Source of the DNA: JBEKYD01 sp049509915
GTDB lineage: Bacteria; Acidobacteriota; Terriglobia; Bryobacterales; Bryobacteraceae
Length of the DNA stretch: 23,390 nucleotides
Direction of reading: 5' to 3'
Assembly (NCBI GenBank): GCA_049509915.1
Contig: JBEKZL010000103.1
Span: 1 to 23,390, forward strand
Below, one piece after another: positions 6,863 to 15,565 of this stretch; within the stretch, counting starts at the first letter, position 1, and each line of letters starts with the position of its first letter. The notes under the pieces are model-generated. The model saw only the letters and a program-made list of their open reading frames with translations. It made no database searches and was not told the origin of the DNA. A program made the position numbers and the translations under genes.

Positions 6863-8245
6863 TTACGGCGCCAGCGGCAGCGTCTTCCACAGTGTACGGA
6901 AGCCCACCGGCAAATCGAGCTTGTCCCCATGGAAGAAAAAGGTGGCTACGCCGGGCAGGTTGTTGGTCCGGATCGTCTCGCTGGTTTGTCTCAAACCGCC
7001 GATTGCCCAAGGTCCGGCATTGCTGGCGCCGCCGGATCCCGAGGCGCTGGCCTGGAACGTAGTGTGCAACGCCTGTTCCACTCCAGGCGCGGCGCCTATC
7101 TCCACCACGTTGGCGAAAAAGCGGTAGCGGATTCCCTCCTGCTCCACCTCGGTAAACTCCAGCCCAACTACGATGTACGGGATGGGATCGGCGTAGTGTT
7201 CCAGGCGGCGAATGCGGCCGCGCACCGCGGAACCGGCCGCTATTACGACCGTGCCCTTCGCCGCCGCGTTCGATGCGACTACGCCATCGATCAACGCACC
7301 CACCGCCATGTCGGAAGTGACCCGGCTGCGCAACTTCACCGCGATCTCCAGGCCCGCGGGCAGCGGCCGCAGTGTATCGTCGACAGTCGCGGCGCCGAAC
7401 CGGGCCGGCTGGCCGGCAGCTCCCGGCGCGCCAAAGTCGATCGACGTGTCCGCTCCATATACGCGGCAGTGAGTGAACTCGATCCGGTTGTCGAAGGTCT
7501 CGCCGGACGCCTTCACCAGGCGGAACTCGGCGGATTCCGGCAGCAGCACTTCCAGATTGTCGCCCAGACGGGTTCGCGCATAATCGATGGCCGTAACCAT
7601 TTCGGTAACCGCCATGGCGGGCGGAATGTCCTCGGCATCGAGCTCCAGCCGCGCCACGTCGAGCGTCTGGGGATCGGCCCAATACGAGCCGTGCAGGCCC
7701 ACTTTGCCGGACCCCTCCGGCGTTTGAACGGTCTGCCCGCTCCACATCACCGGCAGCCGGTAATCCCAACGCGCCAGGCGGCGACCGGCGACAGCTTCTT
7801 CGCCTATATACCGGTTGGAGACACTGCCGGTCACCAGGATGGTTCTCAGGTATAACCCGAACAGCCCGTCGCCAAGAGCGCCACTGCCGGCGAAGCTCGA
7901 CGGGTGGTTTTCCGAGAACTTCCGGTCGCCGGGCGAGGCGTAGAGTTCCTTGTTGCCGTTGGTCAGAACTTCCAGGCGAATCGTGTCCAGCGGCGCGAGC
8001 GTGCCCTTGGCCGGCCGATATTGGCGGTGGACCGTCTCCAGACAACTGACGTTGGGCAGCCGCTGGAGTTCCCCTTGGACGTGGCGTTTGACCTGCGAAA
8101 GCAGCAGCACGCCTGGAGGCAGGTCCTGAGCGATTGCCAGGGCGGCGAAAACCAGGCCGGCGATGAGCGGAAAGATGCCGCGCTTCGTGGGTTTGAACCC
8201 TCTCCCTGTATCATCGCGCCGTTGGACATGGAGCGCACCCACCAC
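6863..8245 (-). CDS. Secreted protein of unknown function, lineage-specific family
   Basis: A signal-peptide-like helix, GIFPLIAGLVFAALAIAQ, lies at about residues 23-40. The mature part opens with LPNVSCLETVHRQYRP, then a segment of the type DTIRLEVLTNGNKELYASPG. I recall this arrangement from a family of hypothetical secreted proteins common in Bryobacterales; no enzymatic motif is visible. The remainder looks beta-rich. The start is uncertain: the longest frame uses GTG at 8245, with no convincing ribosome-binding site and an unusually long charged stretch before the signal helix, and no better in-frame start is visible closer to it. A recent 5' truncation or rearrangement is possible because gene fragments lie just upstream. 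Confidence 0.75.
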   Translation of the reverse strand: MVGALHVQRRDDTGRGFKPTKRGIFPLIAGLVFAALAIAQDLPPGVLLLSQVKRHVQGELQRLPNVSCLETVHRQYRPAKGTLAPLDTIRLEVLTNGNKELYASPGDRKFSENHPSSFAGSGALGDGLFGLYLRTILVTGSVSNRYIGEEAVAGRRLARWDYRLPVMWSGQTVQTPEGSGKVGLHGSYWADPQTLDVARLELDAEDIPPAMAVTEMVTAIDYARTRLGDNLEVLLPESAEFRLVKASGETFDNRIEFTHCRVYGADTSIDFGAPGAAGQPARFGAATVDDTLRPLPAGLEIAVKLRSRVTSDMAVGALIDGVVASNAAAKGTVVIAAGSAVRGRIRRLEHYADPIPYIVVGLEFTEVEQEGIRYRFFANVVEIGAAPGVEQALHTTFQASASGSGGASNAGPWAIGGLRQTSETIRTNNLPGVATFFFHGDKLDLPVGFRTLWKTLPLAP

Positions 8246-8324
8246 GGGCGGCGCGCTTCATTCCGGCGGTTCCCGGCAACGCGACACAACCCATTTTTTC
8301 GACGCTATGATGAGTGCACGTAGC

Positions 8325-8558
8325 CTATGCCTGACGCCCCCAACAACGGAGCGCCTCATCGAGACTCGGCGCAATGGTCCAATGGCGGAGAAACGACTCC
8401 AGCACCAGGATCCCATCCACCACCCCGGGATCGTGTTCGGCGATCGCCCGCACCTCCGCCTCGTCTCTCGCGTTGTGCGGCATCAGTCCGCCTGAATCGT
8501 CCAGAAACGCTCCAGCCAACCGCGGCACGCCCTTCGTCATCTGCTTCTGCAAGTAGCT
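8325..8558 (-). pseudogene. YciI-like protein fragment, N-terminus missing
   Basis: Read leftwards, the frame gives SYLQKQMTKGVPRLAGAF, then DDSGGLMPHNARDEAEVRAI and AEHDPGVVDG, and ends in a stop. This is the C-terminal two thirds of a YciI/YCII-type protein (family pattern: YLQKQ...GAFLDDSGGL...EA...A..DP). The usual beginning of the family, with its first beta strand and active-site His region, is absent. Homology stops abruptly near 8558, and a different fragment begins on the other strand about 20 bases away. The only starts inside are TTG (8552) and ATG (8540). Confidence 0.65.
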
Positions 8559-8581
8559 CCCCGGCCGGTTTGCCCGCCACC

Positions 8582-8752
8582 CACTTCGGCCTGATCGAAA
8601 TCCGCCTGCTCAGCAACAACCCCGATCAGGGGAACGCCGTTGAGCGCGCCGGCGTGAAGGTGGTGGAACCCGTGCCCTGCGTCGCCGACCCGATCACCGC
8701 TCGCGCCCGCTACCTGCGCACGACAAGACAGAAGATGGGCCACCTGTTGTAA
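8582..8752 (+). pseudogene. GTP cyclohydrolase II (RibA) C-terminal fragment
   Basis: The frame encodes HFGLIEIRLLSNNP, then AVERAGVKVVEPVPC and RYLRTTRQKMGHLL before a TAA stop. This aligns with the last 56 or so residues of RibA, where E. coli has the pattern RLLTNNP...G..IVERVP...YL.TK..KMGHLL. The upstream frame contains none of the catalytic domain (zinc cysteines, GTP-binding part), so it is a remnant of riboflavin synthesis machinery. The reading frame is intact over the fragment. It abuts the reversed YciI fragment, consistent with a rearrangement joining two truncated genes. Confidence 0.7.
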
Positions 8753-8761
8753 CCCGTGCCC

Positions 8762-11700
8762 TCAATAATCCGCCGCGGTAAACGTGCTCGTCTGAAACCC
8801 AGGCGCGACCGCCGGCGGCTTGATCGCGGCGTTCGTGCGACCCGCCTGACTCGGATCGAACACCACGAACCCAACCCCCGGCGATCCCTTCGGCAGGGTA
8901 TAGTCATCCGCCGGATAGACCGGGTTGTTGAAACCGGGATTCTGCACCGCGCTGTACAGGTCTTCCCCCACCTGCGACTGCCATTGGGCGAACGTGTAAA
9001 AGGTCCATTTGTTGGTGTTACCGGTGCACGGCGCGTCGCCTCCATTTTCCGGACTCGTCTGGACCGCGAACGCTTTGGCGTCGCTGGCGAAAGCCCCGTC
9101 CGTACGCCAATACATGTTGCTGGTCCATTCCTGAAATTGCGGATAGAGCACGCCGCCCGCGTACAGACACCCTCCCTGCACCATGAAGGACGGATTGGAG
9201 GCGAAGCTCCGGTCGAAATACATAAGGTTGTTCTCGATCACGGAGTTCTGCGGGATGGCGCTTGGCACGCCATACGGGTACGGGAAATTGATTTGCACCA
9301 TTGAACCGCGCGCGTAGGCCAGGATATTGTTGCGGACGGTATTGGCTTGGTTGGGAAGCGAAGGGCCCTGCGGCATCTCGATGGCGTTCCCCGACACGCG
9401 ATAGACCAGATTATTCTCCACGTCTATCAGACCGCTTTGATTATCGAGGTAGATTCCGTCGCCGCCGTAGCCGTTGGAATCCACGATGCCCGCGTCGGTA
9501 ACGTCGTGAACCTTGTTATTGAGAATCTTGTTCCCCGGCGCCGTGTAAGCGTTGTTGCCGGCCTCAATCCGGATCGAGCCGCCATCGTTCATGATCCCCT
9601 GCAGCAGGTTATACACGTGGTTGAACGAGATCGTGTTGTTCGCATTTCCGATGCCGGCGGGCTTAATCGTATCCGGCGCCTGTTCCGAGATCGAGATCGC
9701 GCAGTGATACCCGTCGTACACGTCGTTGTGCGTGTAGAGATTGTCGTGCCCGTGCCCCTGCCCGATCCCGAATGACGCCGGGATCGTCCGTCCGTATCCT
9801 TCCACCACGTTGTTCTGCGCGGTCATGAACTGCGGCACGTTCGAATCGGTGTCCACAGATGCATTCGGATCGCCGATGCGCACGCCCAGCACGCCGATAT
9901 CGTAGAACGCGCTGTTCAGAATCGCGTCGTTCGCCGTTGTCCCGTTCGGATCGTTGGCCGCGCAGTAATTCGCCGATTGGCCATTGATGCAGGAGATGAA
10001 CTCGAGCCCCGTGCCGGAAATCTGCGTCACCGTCACGCCATCCACCGTCACGTTTTGCGAATTCTGGAACGAAACCGCGGCAGGGATATCCGCTTCCAAT
10101 TCCGATGACTTATGCCCCAGCGCCGGCACGACGTAGTCATCATGCTGGAACGTGAGCCCCTGAAACGTCACGTACTGCAACCCCGACGCCACCAGCAACT
10201 GCGACGCCTGCGGAATCGTCACCGAGTCATTGTTCGGGTTCTCTCCCGGGTTCGCCAGATAGGTCAAAGTCCACGAAGGCGCTGAATGGTCGAGAAACCA
10301 CTGCCCCGGCTGCGTCAGCGCATCCTGCACGTTTTCGACGATGTACCGGTTTCCCGCGATGAAACCCGTTTGCGTCGGATTGTTCTGCGAGATCGGCGTC
10401 GGGCCGGTGAGGTATACGATCCGGTTCGCCGCATCTATGCAACTGATTCGCAGCTTCGACGTGCTGAACTGCTCCCAGTCGAGCACTTCGATATCGCCCG
10501 CGATCGCCTGGTTCCCCGCCGGCTGCCCGCACGGATTCCCCGCCGCGGGCGCCAGGTTCTTCCATACCCCGGAAATCGGATCGCCCGCCGCATACTGAAA
10601 CCGGTCAAAACACTCCCACCCGCTGCCCGCGACGTACACCGAGCACGTCGAACTCGGCGCCGGGCCCGCACCCGGCGCGTTCAAATAAACCGTATTCGCA
10701 AACCGCAGATACGTTCCCAAATACCCGCCCAGCCGCGGCCGCAGCCGCCGCGCGCCGTTGTAGAACAGCGTCTCGAACAATTGCGTACTCGCCGGCAGCG
10801 TCGCCTTCCACGTGTTACCGCTGGTGTTAGTCCAGCCCGTCACCCGCAATCCGCCGTCGAACACCGGCGTCTCGCCGGGATAATCCTGATAGACGATCGG
10901 TAGCGACGCCGTCCCCGAATCCGCTGCCGTGAACATTACCGGCGCGCTCAACCAGGACGTTCCGCCGCGAAACTGCACCGTCACTTTGCTCAGCCCGCTC
11001 TTTACGATCCCCTGCACCAGCGCACGCGCCCGATCCATCGTCGCCACCGGCCCGTCCGTCCCAGCGGCGTTCGGTGCATTCAGACGTCCGCTCCACGAGT
11101 CCTTGCCGTTCGGCGCGGCATACAGCGTCACCGACGTGGGCGCGGCTCCCGCGTCCTGAACCGCAACCAGCTCCACCGGCCCCGTCTCCGCTCCGTTGTA
11201 AGTCGCCAGAATCGGCTGATCGCCGCTACTCACTCCCGCCGGAATCGCTACGTTGAACTGAAACAGCCCCGGTGAGATCAGCCCCGCGTAACTTACCGTT
11301 GCCGCCACCCCTCCGATCGTTACCACTGGCACCGGCGAGAGCGTCCCGCCCTGCGCCGGCGCTCCGCTTACCACCGGAACCGACGTCGGCCCGAACCCGT
11401 TCGCATACAGCACCACCGTTTCCCCCGGCTTTGCCGGCGATGTCTGCCCCGGATACAACGCGCCCGGCCCACCAGCGAATTGTTCGCGCTATGCTGCGCC
11501 ACCACATACGGTCCGCCGTTAATCAAGAACCACGACGGCGAGAGGGCCGCCGCCTGCGCCGCGTAGGGCGCGCTCGACGTTCCAGTGCGCGTCACCACCA
11601 CGTTCACCGTGCCCGACATCGCGTCCGGCGGCGTCAAAATATTAACCTGCGTCGCGCTGATGTAGTACACGAACGCCGCCTTGCCGTTCACCGTGACGCT

Positions 11701-11919
11701 CGTGCCATCGAGCGACGTCGGCATCTGGCCGTTGACAAAATCCGACCCCGCCCAGATCCGCGTGTCGTTTGCCCTCGCCAGGCTCTGCCCTTTCACTTCG
11801 ACCCAGGTATTCGGCCCGATCATGGCTTGCTCGCCCTCGGCGTTCGCTACCAGCGTAATCGACGGCGTTTGCGCGGCCGCTACGCCGGCGAACCAGGCAA
11901 ACCAAATGAGAGCCCTCAT
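8762..11919 (-). pseudogene. Secreted right-handed beta-helix protein with N-terminal TIGR03437-like domain, frameshifted
   Basis: The gene begins at ATG 11919 (GGGGGG five bases upstream) with a signal peptide, MRALIWFAWFAGVAAAQ. A domain of the C-terminal-type TIGR03437 family follows, but at the N-terminal side. Its first half is in one frame (to about 11470) and its second half, LYPGQTSPAKPGETVVLYANGFGP, in the next frame from 11458 on. Restoring one C in the sequence GGGCC (near 11465-11470) would read LVGPGALYPGQ, as expected for the domain. The rest (about 890 aa) has YAAPNGKDSWSGRL, then many short N-N-x-(I/V) coils typical of parallel beta-helices (for example NNTISFNHVYN, NKILNNKVHD, VENNLVYRVSG). 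This suggests a polysaccharide-binding or -cleaving secreted protein. The frameshift is either real or a sequencing error. Confidence 0.8.
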
Positions 11920-12393
11920 CTAACCCCCCGTTTTGTCCGATTATATTCTGCCTTGACGCTCCGGCGGGCAAACGGCAGGCGCTGACGCCGCGAGCGCCGG
12001 GCCTTCATGCGCTGAGCGGTGCGCATCCCGGCTGACAATAAAGGAACAGTTCAACGCGGGTGGAGAACATTGATCACATCGCGGCAGATTCTGTTTGTTT
12101 CGTCGGCTTCATGCCGCCCGATGATAACCCTGGAGGTAGCCGTGAGCTTTCCGAAAGCTCCCGGTGCGTCGTCGACTTCGCACGCGTTCGCAGGTTGAAG
12201 CCTCGGATATCGCGGGAGCCGGTTCCGGAGAAAGGGCAACGGCCCACCGCTCCTTCAATCAATCGCGAGACGGGGCGCGGGAGGCCTTCTGTCCGGAGAT
12301 CCATGGAGCGCGCCTTCCACGCTTATGTCTTCGTCAATCTCAGGCCAGCGAATCCCGGAACCGCTGCCAATGATCTCGAATCTCGCGCCGGCG
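11920..12393. other. 474-nt stretch without a recognisable gene
   Basis: The stretch holds the 5' region of the beta-helix gene and the end of holB. I see no conserved protein in any frame. The only clear structure is a 17-nt inverted repeat at 12144-12160, GAGCTTTC-C-GAAAGCTC. Several overlapping open frames here are due to high GC. Confidence 0.5.
12144..12160. repeat. 17-nt inverted repeat
   Basis: The arms GAGCTTTC and GAAAGCTC are perfect reverse complements around a single C. It could be a small operator. The half-site GAAAGCTC also occurs near 15556 and near 20984, but without the matching arm. Confidence 0.5.
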
Positions 12394-13419
12394 CTAACTC
12401 CCGCGCAGCTCCGCGATCATGGCGTCCAGGGCGATGCTCTTCTGGATGTTACGTCGAATCAGGCGCGCTATTTCGTCGGTGCGTTCGATGGCTTTCCGCA
12501 GCCAGGCGAAGGAGACTTTGGCGGCCAGCGCCTCCAACTCGCGGGCGATATCGGCGTTCCGAATGGCGCCGGCGCCTTCCTCCAGCAGGAGAAGGTCCCG
12601 CAGCAGTTCGTAGAGAACTTTCAGGTATAGCTCCAGCTTCTCGTTCCGGCTGCGCGCGATGGCTTCGGAAACCGGTAGCCAGGTGGCGAAGGGTGCGGCG
12701 CCGGCGGCCACACGGAGCAGCGCGAGCATGGCCGCGCGCCGTTTGTCGTAGGCTTCCAGATCGAGCGTCACGGCCGCGCCCGGGCTCCCTCCCGCCAGGG
12801 CGATTCGACGCTCCGGGTGGTCCAGGCCGCGGCTGCGTACGAACCGCGCCATCTCTTCCGGGCTGAGCGGCGCGAACTGAAACGGCACCGACCGTGAGCG
12901 GATCGTGGGCAGCAGATCGTAAGCGTTTTCGGCGGTGAGGATCAGGATCAGGTGATCGGGCGGCTCTTCCAGCGTCTTCAGCAGCGAATTGGCGGCCTGG
13001 TCGTTGGCACGGTCCACCCGATCGATCAGAAACACGCGGCGGCTGCCTTTATTGGGCAGGAATTGGCTACGCTCCTTGAGCAGCCTGGTTTGCTGAATGG
13101 AGATCTGGCGTAGCGGACCGTCCGGAGCGAAAGTGACGAAATCCGGATGGCTGGCAAACAGCAGCGGGTCTTCGTTGCGTTTCTCGGGAGCCAGCTTTTC
13201 GCGCCCCGCCACGATTTCCAGGTTCTCCGGTAGGCTCAAATCGTCCAGCTCGATACGCGCCGGATCGGGCAGGATTTGTGCCGCCAGGCGCCGGGCGAGG
13301 GTGGCCTTGCCGACCCCCTCGGCGCCGGAAAACAGCAGGGTCTGCGCCAGGCGGCCGTGCCCCAACATGCGTTCCAGGGCTTCGGTAACGTGCGCATTCC
13401 CGCAAAAACCCTCAAACAT
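12394..13419 (-). CDS. holB: DNA polymerase III delta' subunit
   Basis: An AAA+ clamp-loader subunit that helps open the beta clamp during replication. The opening GFCGNAHVTEALERML is typical of delta', followed by Walker A GAEGVGKA (32-39). Later come RVFLIDRVDRANDQAANSLLKTLEEPP, the DEAD-like Walker B region of this family, and the sensor/arginine-finger motif TIRSRSV. The zinc-binding cysteine cluster normally found before HPD in tau and delta' is missing: this stretch reads LLFASHPDF with no Cys. The start codon overlaps the end of tmk by 8 nt, so the two are translationally coupled; tmk-holB adjacency is common in bacteria and supports the call. Length (341 aa) is normal. Confidence 0.93.
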   Translation of the reverse strand: MFEGFCGNAHVTEALERMLGHGRLAQTLLFSGAEGVGKATLARRLAAQILPDPARIELDDLSLPENLEIVAGREKLAPEKRNEDPLLFASHPDFVTFAPDGPLRQISIQQTRLLKERSQFLPNKGSRRVFLIDRVDRANDQAANSLLKTLEEPPDHLILILTAENAYDLLPTIRSRSVPFQFAPLSPEEMARFVRSRGLDHPERRIALAGGSPGAAVTLDLEAYDKRRAAMLALLRVAAGAAPFATWLPVSEAIARSRNEKLELYLKVLYELLRDLLLLEEGAGAIRNADIARELEALAAKVSFAWLRKAIERTDEIARLIRRNIQKSIALDAMIAELRGS

Positions 13420-14047
13420 GCGCGCTCACCAGTTCCCAGACCGCCCGTTCGATGGCATCCATATCCACGGCTCCATCCACCAGCTTCACCCGCTCCGGCT
13501 CGCGCGCCGCCAGACGGTGATAGGCCTCGTATACGGTGCGATGAAACTCCAGCGATTGTTCATCCATGCGGTCGCTCGAAACCGCGGCGGCGTTGCGCGC
13601 ATGGGCGCGATCGAGGCTGGTGGCGGCATCGATATCCACCAGTACGGTCAGGTCGGGCTTCAATCCGCGGCAGGCGATCCGGTCCAGAGCCAGCACGTTT
13701 TCCGCGCCGAGACCCCGCCCATAGCCCTGATACACCAGCGAGGAATCGGTGAACCGGTCGGCCAATACGATGTCGCCGCGCGCGAGCGCCGGCAGGATGC
13801 ACTGGTCCACGTTCTGCGCCCGCGAGGCAAAATACAGCAGCAGTTCGGCATTGGGGCACAACTCCCGATTGGCACTGTCGAGCAGCACCCGGCGGATCTG
13901 CACTCCGATGGGCGTGCCGCCAGGCTCGGCCGTCTCCACCACGGTGCGCCCGCAGCCGCGCAGGCGTGCCGCCAGGCGCCCCAACTGCGTCGTCTTGCCC
14001 GACCCGTCCATGCCTTCGAAAGTGATAAACGCCCCGCGCTTCGCCAT
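13412..14047 (-). CDS. tmk: Thymidylate kinase
   Basis: It phosphorylates dTMP to dTDP for DNA synthesis in the cytoplasm. The P-loop is FEGMDGSGKTTQ near the N-terminus, followed by the dTMP-binding EPGGTPIG segment, the DRFTDSSLVYQGYGRGL motif and the lid region around SSDRMDEQ. At 211 aa it is the family length. MAKRGAFITFEG from ATG 14047 is the best start; ATG at 14059 would add four residues. No strong ribosome-binding site precedes either. The same frame stays open leftwards of the start, through the neighbouring amidohydrolase gene on the other strand, but that extension has no conserved content. It forms an operon with holB, overlapping by 8 nt. Confidence 0.95.
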   Translation of the reverse strand: MAKRGAFITFEGMDGSGKTTQLGRLAARLRGCGRTVVETAEPGGTPIGVQIRRVLLDSANRELCPNAELLLYFASRAQNVDQCILPALARGDIVLADRFTDSSLVYQGYGRGLGAENVLALDRIACRGLKPDLTVLVDIDAATSLDRAHARNAAAVSSDRMDEQSLEFHRTVYEAYHRLAAREPERVKLVDGAVDMDAIERAVWELVSAHV

Positions 14048-14108
14048 GCGAACATTCATTGTAGCGGGGAAGCTTTCAACTGTCTGCGATCCGCTGGCAG
14101 CTAGCCGA

Positions 14109-14137
14109 TTGCCGAATCGGGAGTCCTTGGTTAAATT
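14109..14137 (+). promoter_or_regulatory. Sigma70-like promoter candidate for the amidohydrolase
   Basis: TTGCCG (14109-14114) and TAAATT (14132-14137) are separated by 17 bases. The expected start lies only a few bases before the ATG at 14147, which would make a nearly leaderless mRNA, in keeping with the absence of a Shine-Dalgarno sequence there. Both boxes are imperfect matches. Confidence 0.3.
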
Positions 14138-14146
14138 GGCATATAC

Positions 14147-15427
14147 ATGAAAATCGCTTCTTTGCTGGTTTGGCTTGCCGCCGGTGTAATCCTCGCGGCG
14201 ACGCCCGACAGTCCGGCAGTCGCGCTCCGCTGCGGGCGGCTGCTCGATGTGCCATCGGGGAATCTCATCGAAAACGCCGTCGTCCTCACATCCGGCGGCA
14301 GGGTGACCGCGGTTGGCGCCGGCCTTGCGATTCCACCGGGTGCGCAGGTGGTGCAACTCCCGGAGGCCACCTGCCTGCCTGGCCTGATCGATGTGCACGT
14401 TCACCTGACGATGAATCCCACCGATGCGGGATATGAAGCGCTGGGCATCTCGGTGCCGCGCTCGACCGTCACCGGCGTCAGGAACGCGCGCCGGACGCTG
14501 CTGGCTGGGTTCACCACCGTCCGCAACGTGGGCGCCGACGGATACTCGGATGTCGCTTTGCGCGACGGAATCGAAGCCGGCGACATCGAAGGGCCGCGCA
14601 TGATCGTATCCGGGCCGGCGCTCGGAATCACCGGCGGTCATTGCGACAACAATCTGCTGGCGCCCGAGTTCCACTACACGGCACCGAGCGTCGCCGATGG
14701 GCCGTGGGCGGCTCGCGCCAAGGTTCGCGAGGTGATTAAGTACGGCGCCGACGTCATCAAGATTTGCGCTTCCGGCGGGGTCTTGTCGAAAGGTGACCAG
14801 CCCGGTACACCGCAGTATACGCTCGAGGAGATGCAGGCGATTGCCGACGAGGCGCATAAGCTCGGACGGAAGGTGGCCGCGCACGCCCACGGAACGCAAT
14901 CGATCAAGGATGCGATTCGGGCCGGCATCGATTCGGTGGAGCACTCCAGCCTGATTGACGACGAGGGTATCGCCCTCGCCAAACAGCACGGCACGTTTCT
15001 GGTGTTCGACATCTATAACGACACGTTCATTCTGGAGGAGGGCGCCAAGCACGGCATGCTGCCCGAATCCATCGAAAAGGAGCGCCGGCTCGGCAAACTG
15101 CAACGCGAGAATTTCCGGCGCGCCATGCTGGGCGGGGCGCGAATGGCATTCGGTACCGACGCGGGTGTCTATCCCCACGGCGACAATGCCCGCCAGTTCG
15201 CCGTCATGACCGGGTATGGAATGAAGCCGCTCGATGCGATCCGCACCGCCACGGCCAATGCCGCCGAACTTCTGGGCCGCGGCAAGGAAGTGGGTGTGGT
15301 TGCGTCAGGTTCCTTTGCCGACGTGATCGCCGTCGCGGGCGATCCGCGGACCGACGTGACCGTGCTGGAGCACGTGAAATTCGTGATGAAGAACGGCCAG
15401 GTATATAAGAATGAGTGGGAGAAATGA
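14147..15427 (+). CDS. Secreted metal-dependent amidohydrolase (imidazolonepropionase/prolidase-like)
   Basis: An exported binuclear-metal hydrolase of the amidohydrolase superfamily. A signal peptide covers about 1-18 (MKIASLLVWLAAGVILAA). The metal ligands are His84 and His86 (DVHVHL), a probable carboxylated Lys205 (ADVIKICASG), His246 or His248 (AAHAHG), His266 (VEHSS) and Asp338 (FGTDAG). The C-terminal ASGSFADVIAVAGDP and final beta-sandwich segment are typical. This is the subgroup annotated as imidazolonepropionase-like or Xaa-Pro dipeptidase. Sequence alone does not fix the substrate, but extracytoplasmic members are thought to cleave dipeptides or similar amides. It is divergent from tmk-holB and convergent with the degenerate kinase gene. 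Confidence 0.9.
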   Translation: MKIASLLVWLAAGVILAATPDSPAVALRCGRLLDVPSGNLIENAVVLTSGGRVTAVGAGLAIPPGAQVVQLPEATCLPGLIDVHVHLTMNPTDAGYEALGISVPRSTVTGVRNARRTLLAGFTTVRNVGADGYSDVALRDGIEAGDIEGPRMIVSGPALGITGGHCDNNLLAPEFHYTAPSVADGPWAARAKVREVIKYGADVIKICASGGVLSKGDQPGTPQYTLEEMQAIADEAHKLGRKVAAHAHGTQSIKDAIRAGIDSVEHSSLIDDEGIALAKQHGTFLVFDIYNDTFILEEGAKHGMLPESIEKERRLGKLQRENFRRAMLGGARMAFGTDAGVYPHGDNARQFAVMTGYGMKPLDAIRTATANAAELLGRGKEVGVVASGSFADVIAVAGDPRTDVTVLEHVKFVMKNGQVYKNEWEK

Positions 15428-15471
15428 CGGCAAACCTGCTGCGCCCACCGCGCCCAGGTACCGGGCCGGCC

Positions 15472-15504
15472 CCGCCGCCGGAACTCGGACAACCGGCGAG
15501 GCGG
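15472..15504. terminator. Hairpin between convergent genes
   Basis: CCGCC-GCCGG (15472-15481) can pair with CCGGC-GA-GGCGG (15493-15504), giving ten base pairs with a two-base bulge and an 11-nt loop. It lies 45 bases after the amidohydrolase stop. It has no following T-run, so an intrinsic terminator is only possible. Two direct copies of CTGAAAGCT (15533-15541 and 15554-15562) lie just beyond. Confidence 0.35.
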
Positions 15505-15565
15505 ATCTCGCGCAAGATATCGCCTATGCTGACTGAAAGCTGACCGCCGATCGCTGAAAGCTCTC

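Noticed and set aside
12060..12866. 268-codon plus-strand frame over the 12-kb gap and holB
   Set aside because: Most of it is antisense to holB, and the unique part has no recognisable protein.
13412..15178. 588-codon minus-strand frame extending tmk through the amidohydrolase gene
   Set aside because: Only the last 211 residues (from 14047) are conserved; the rest is the antisense of a well-supported amidohydrolase and reflects high GC.
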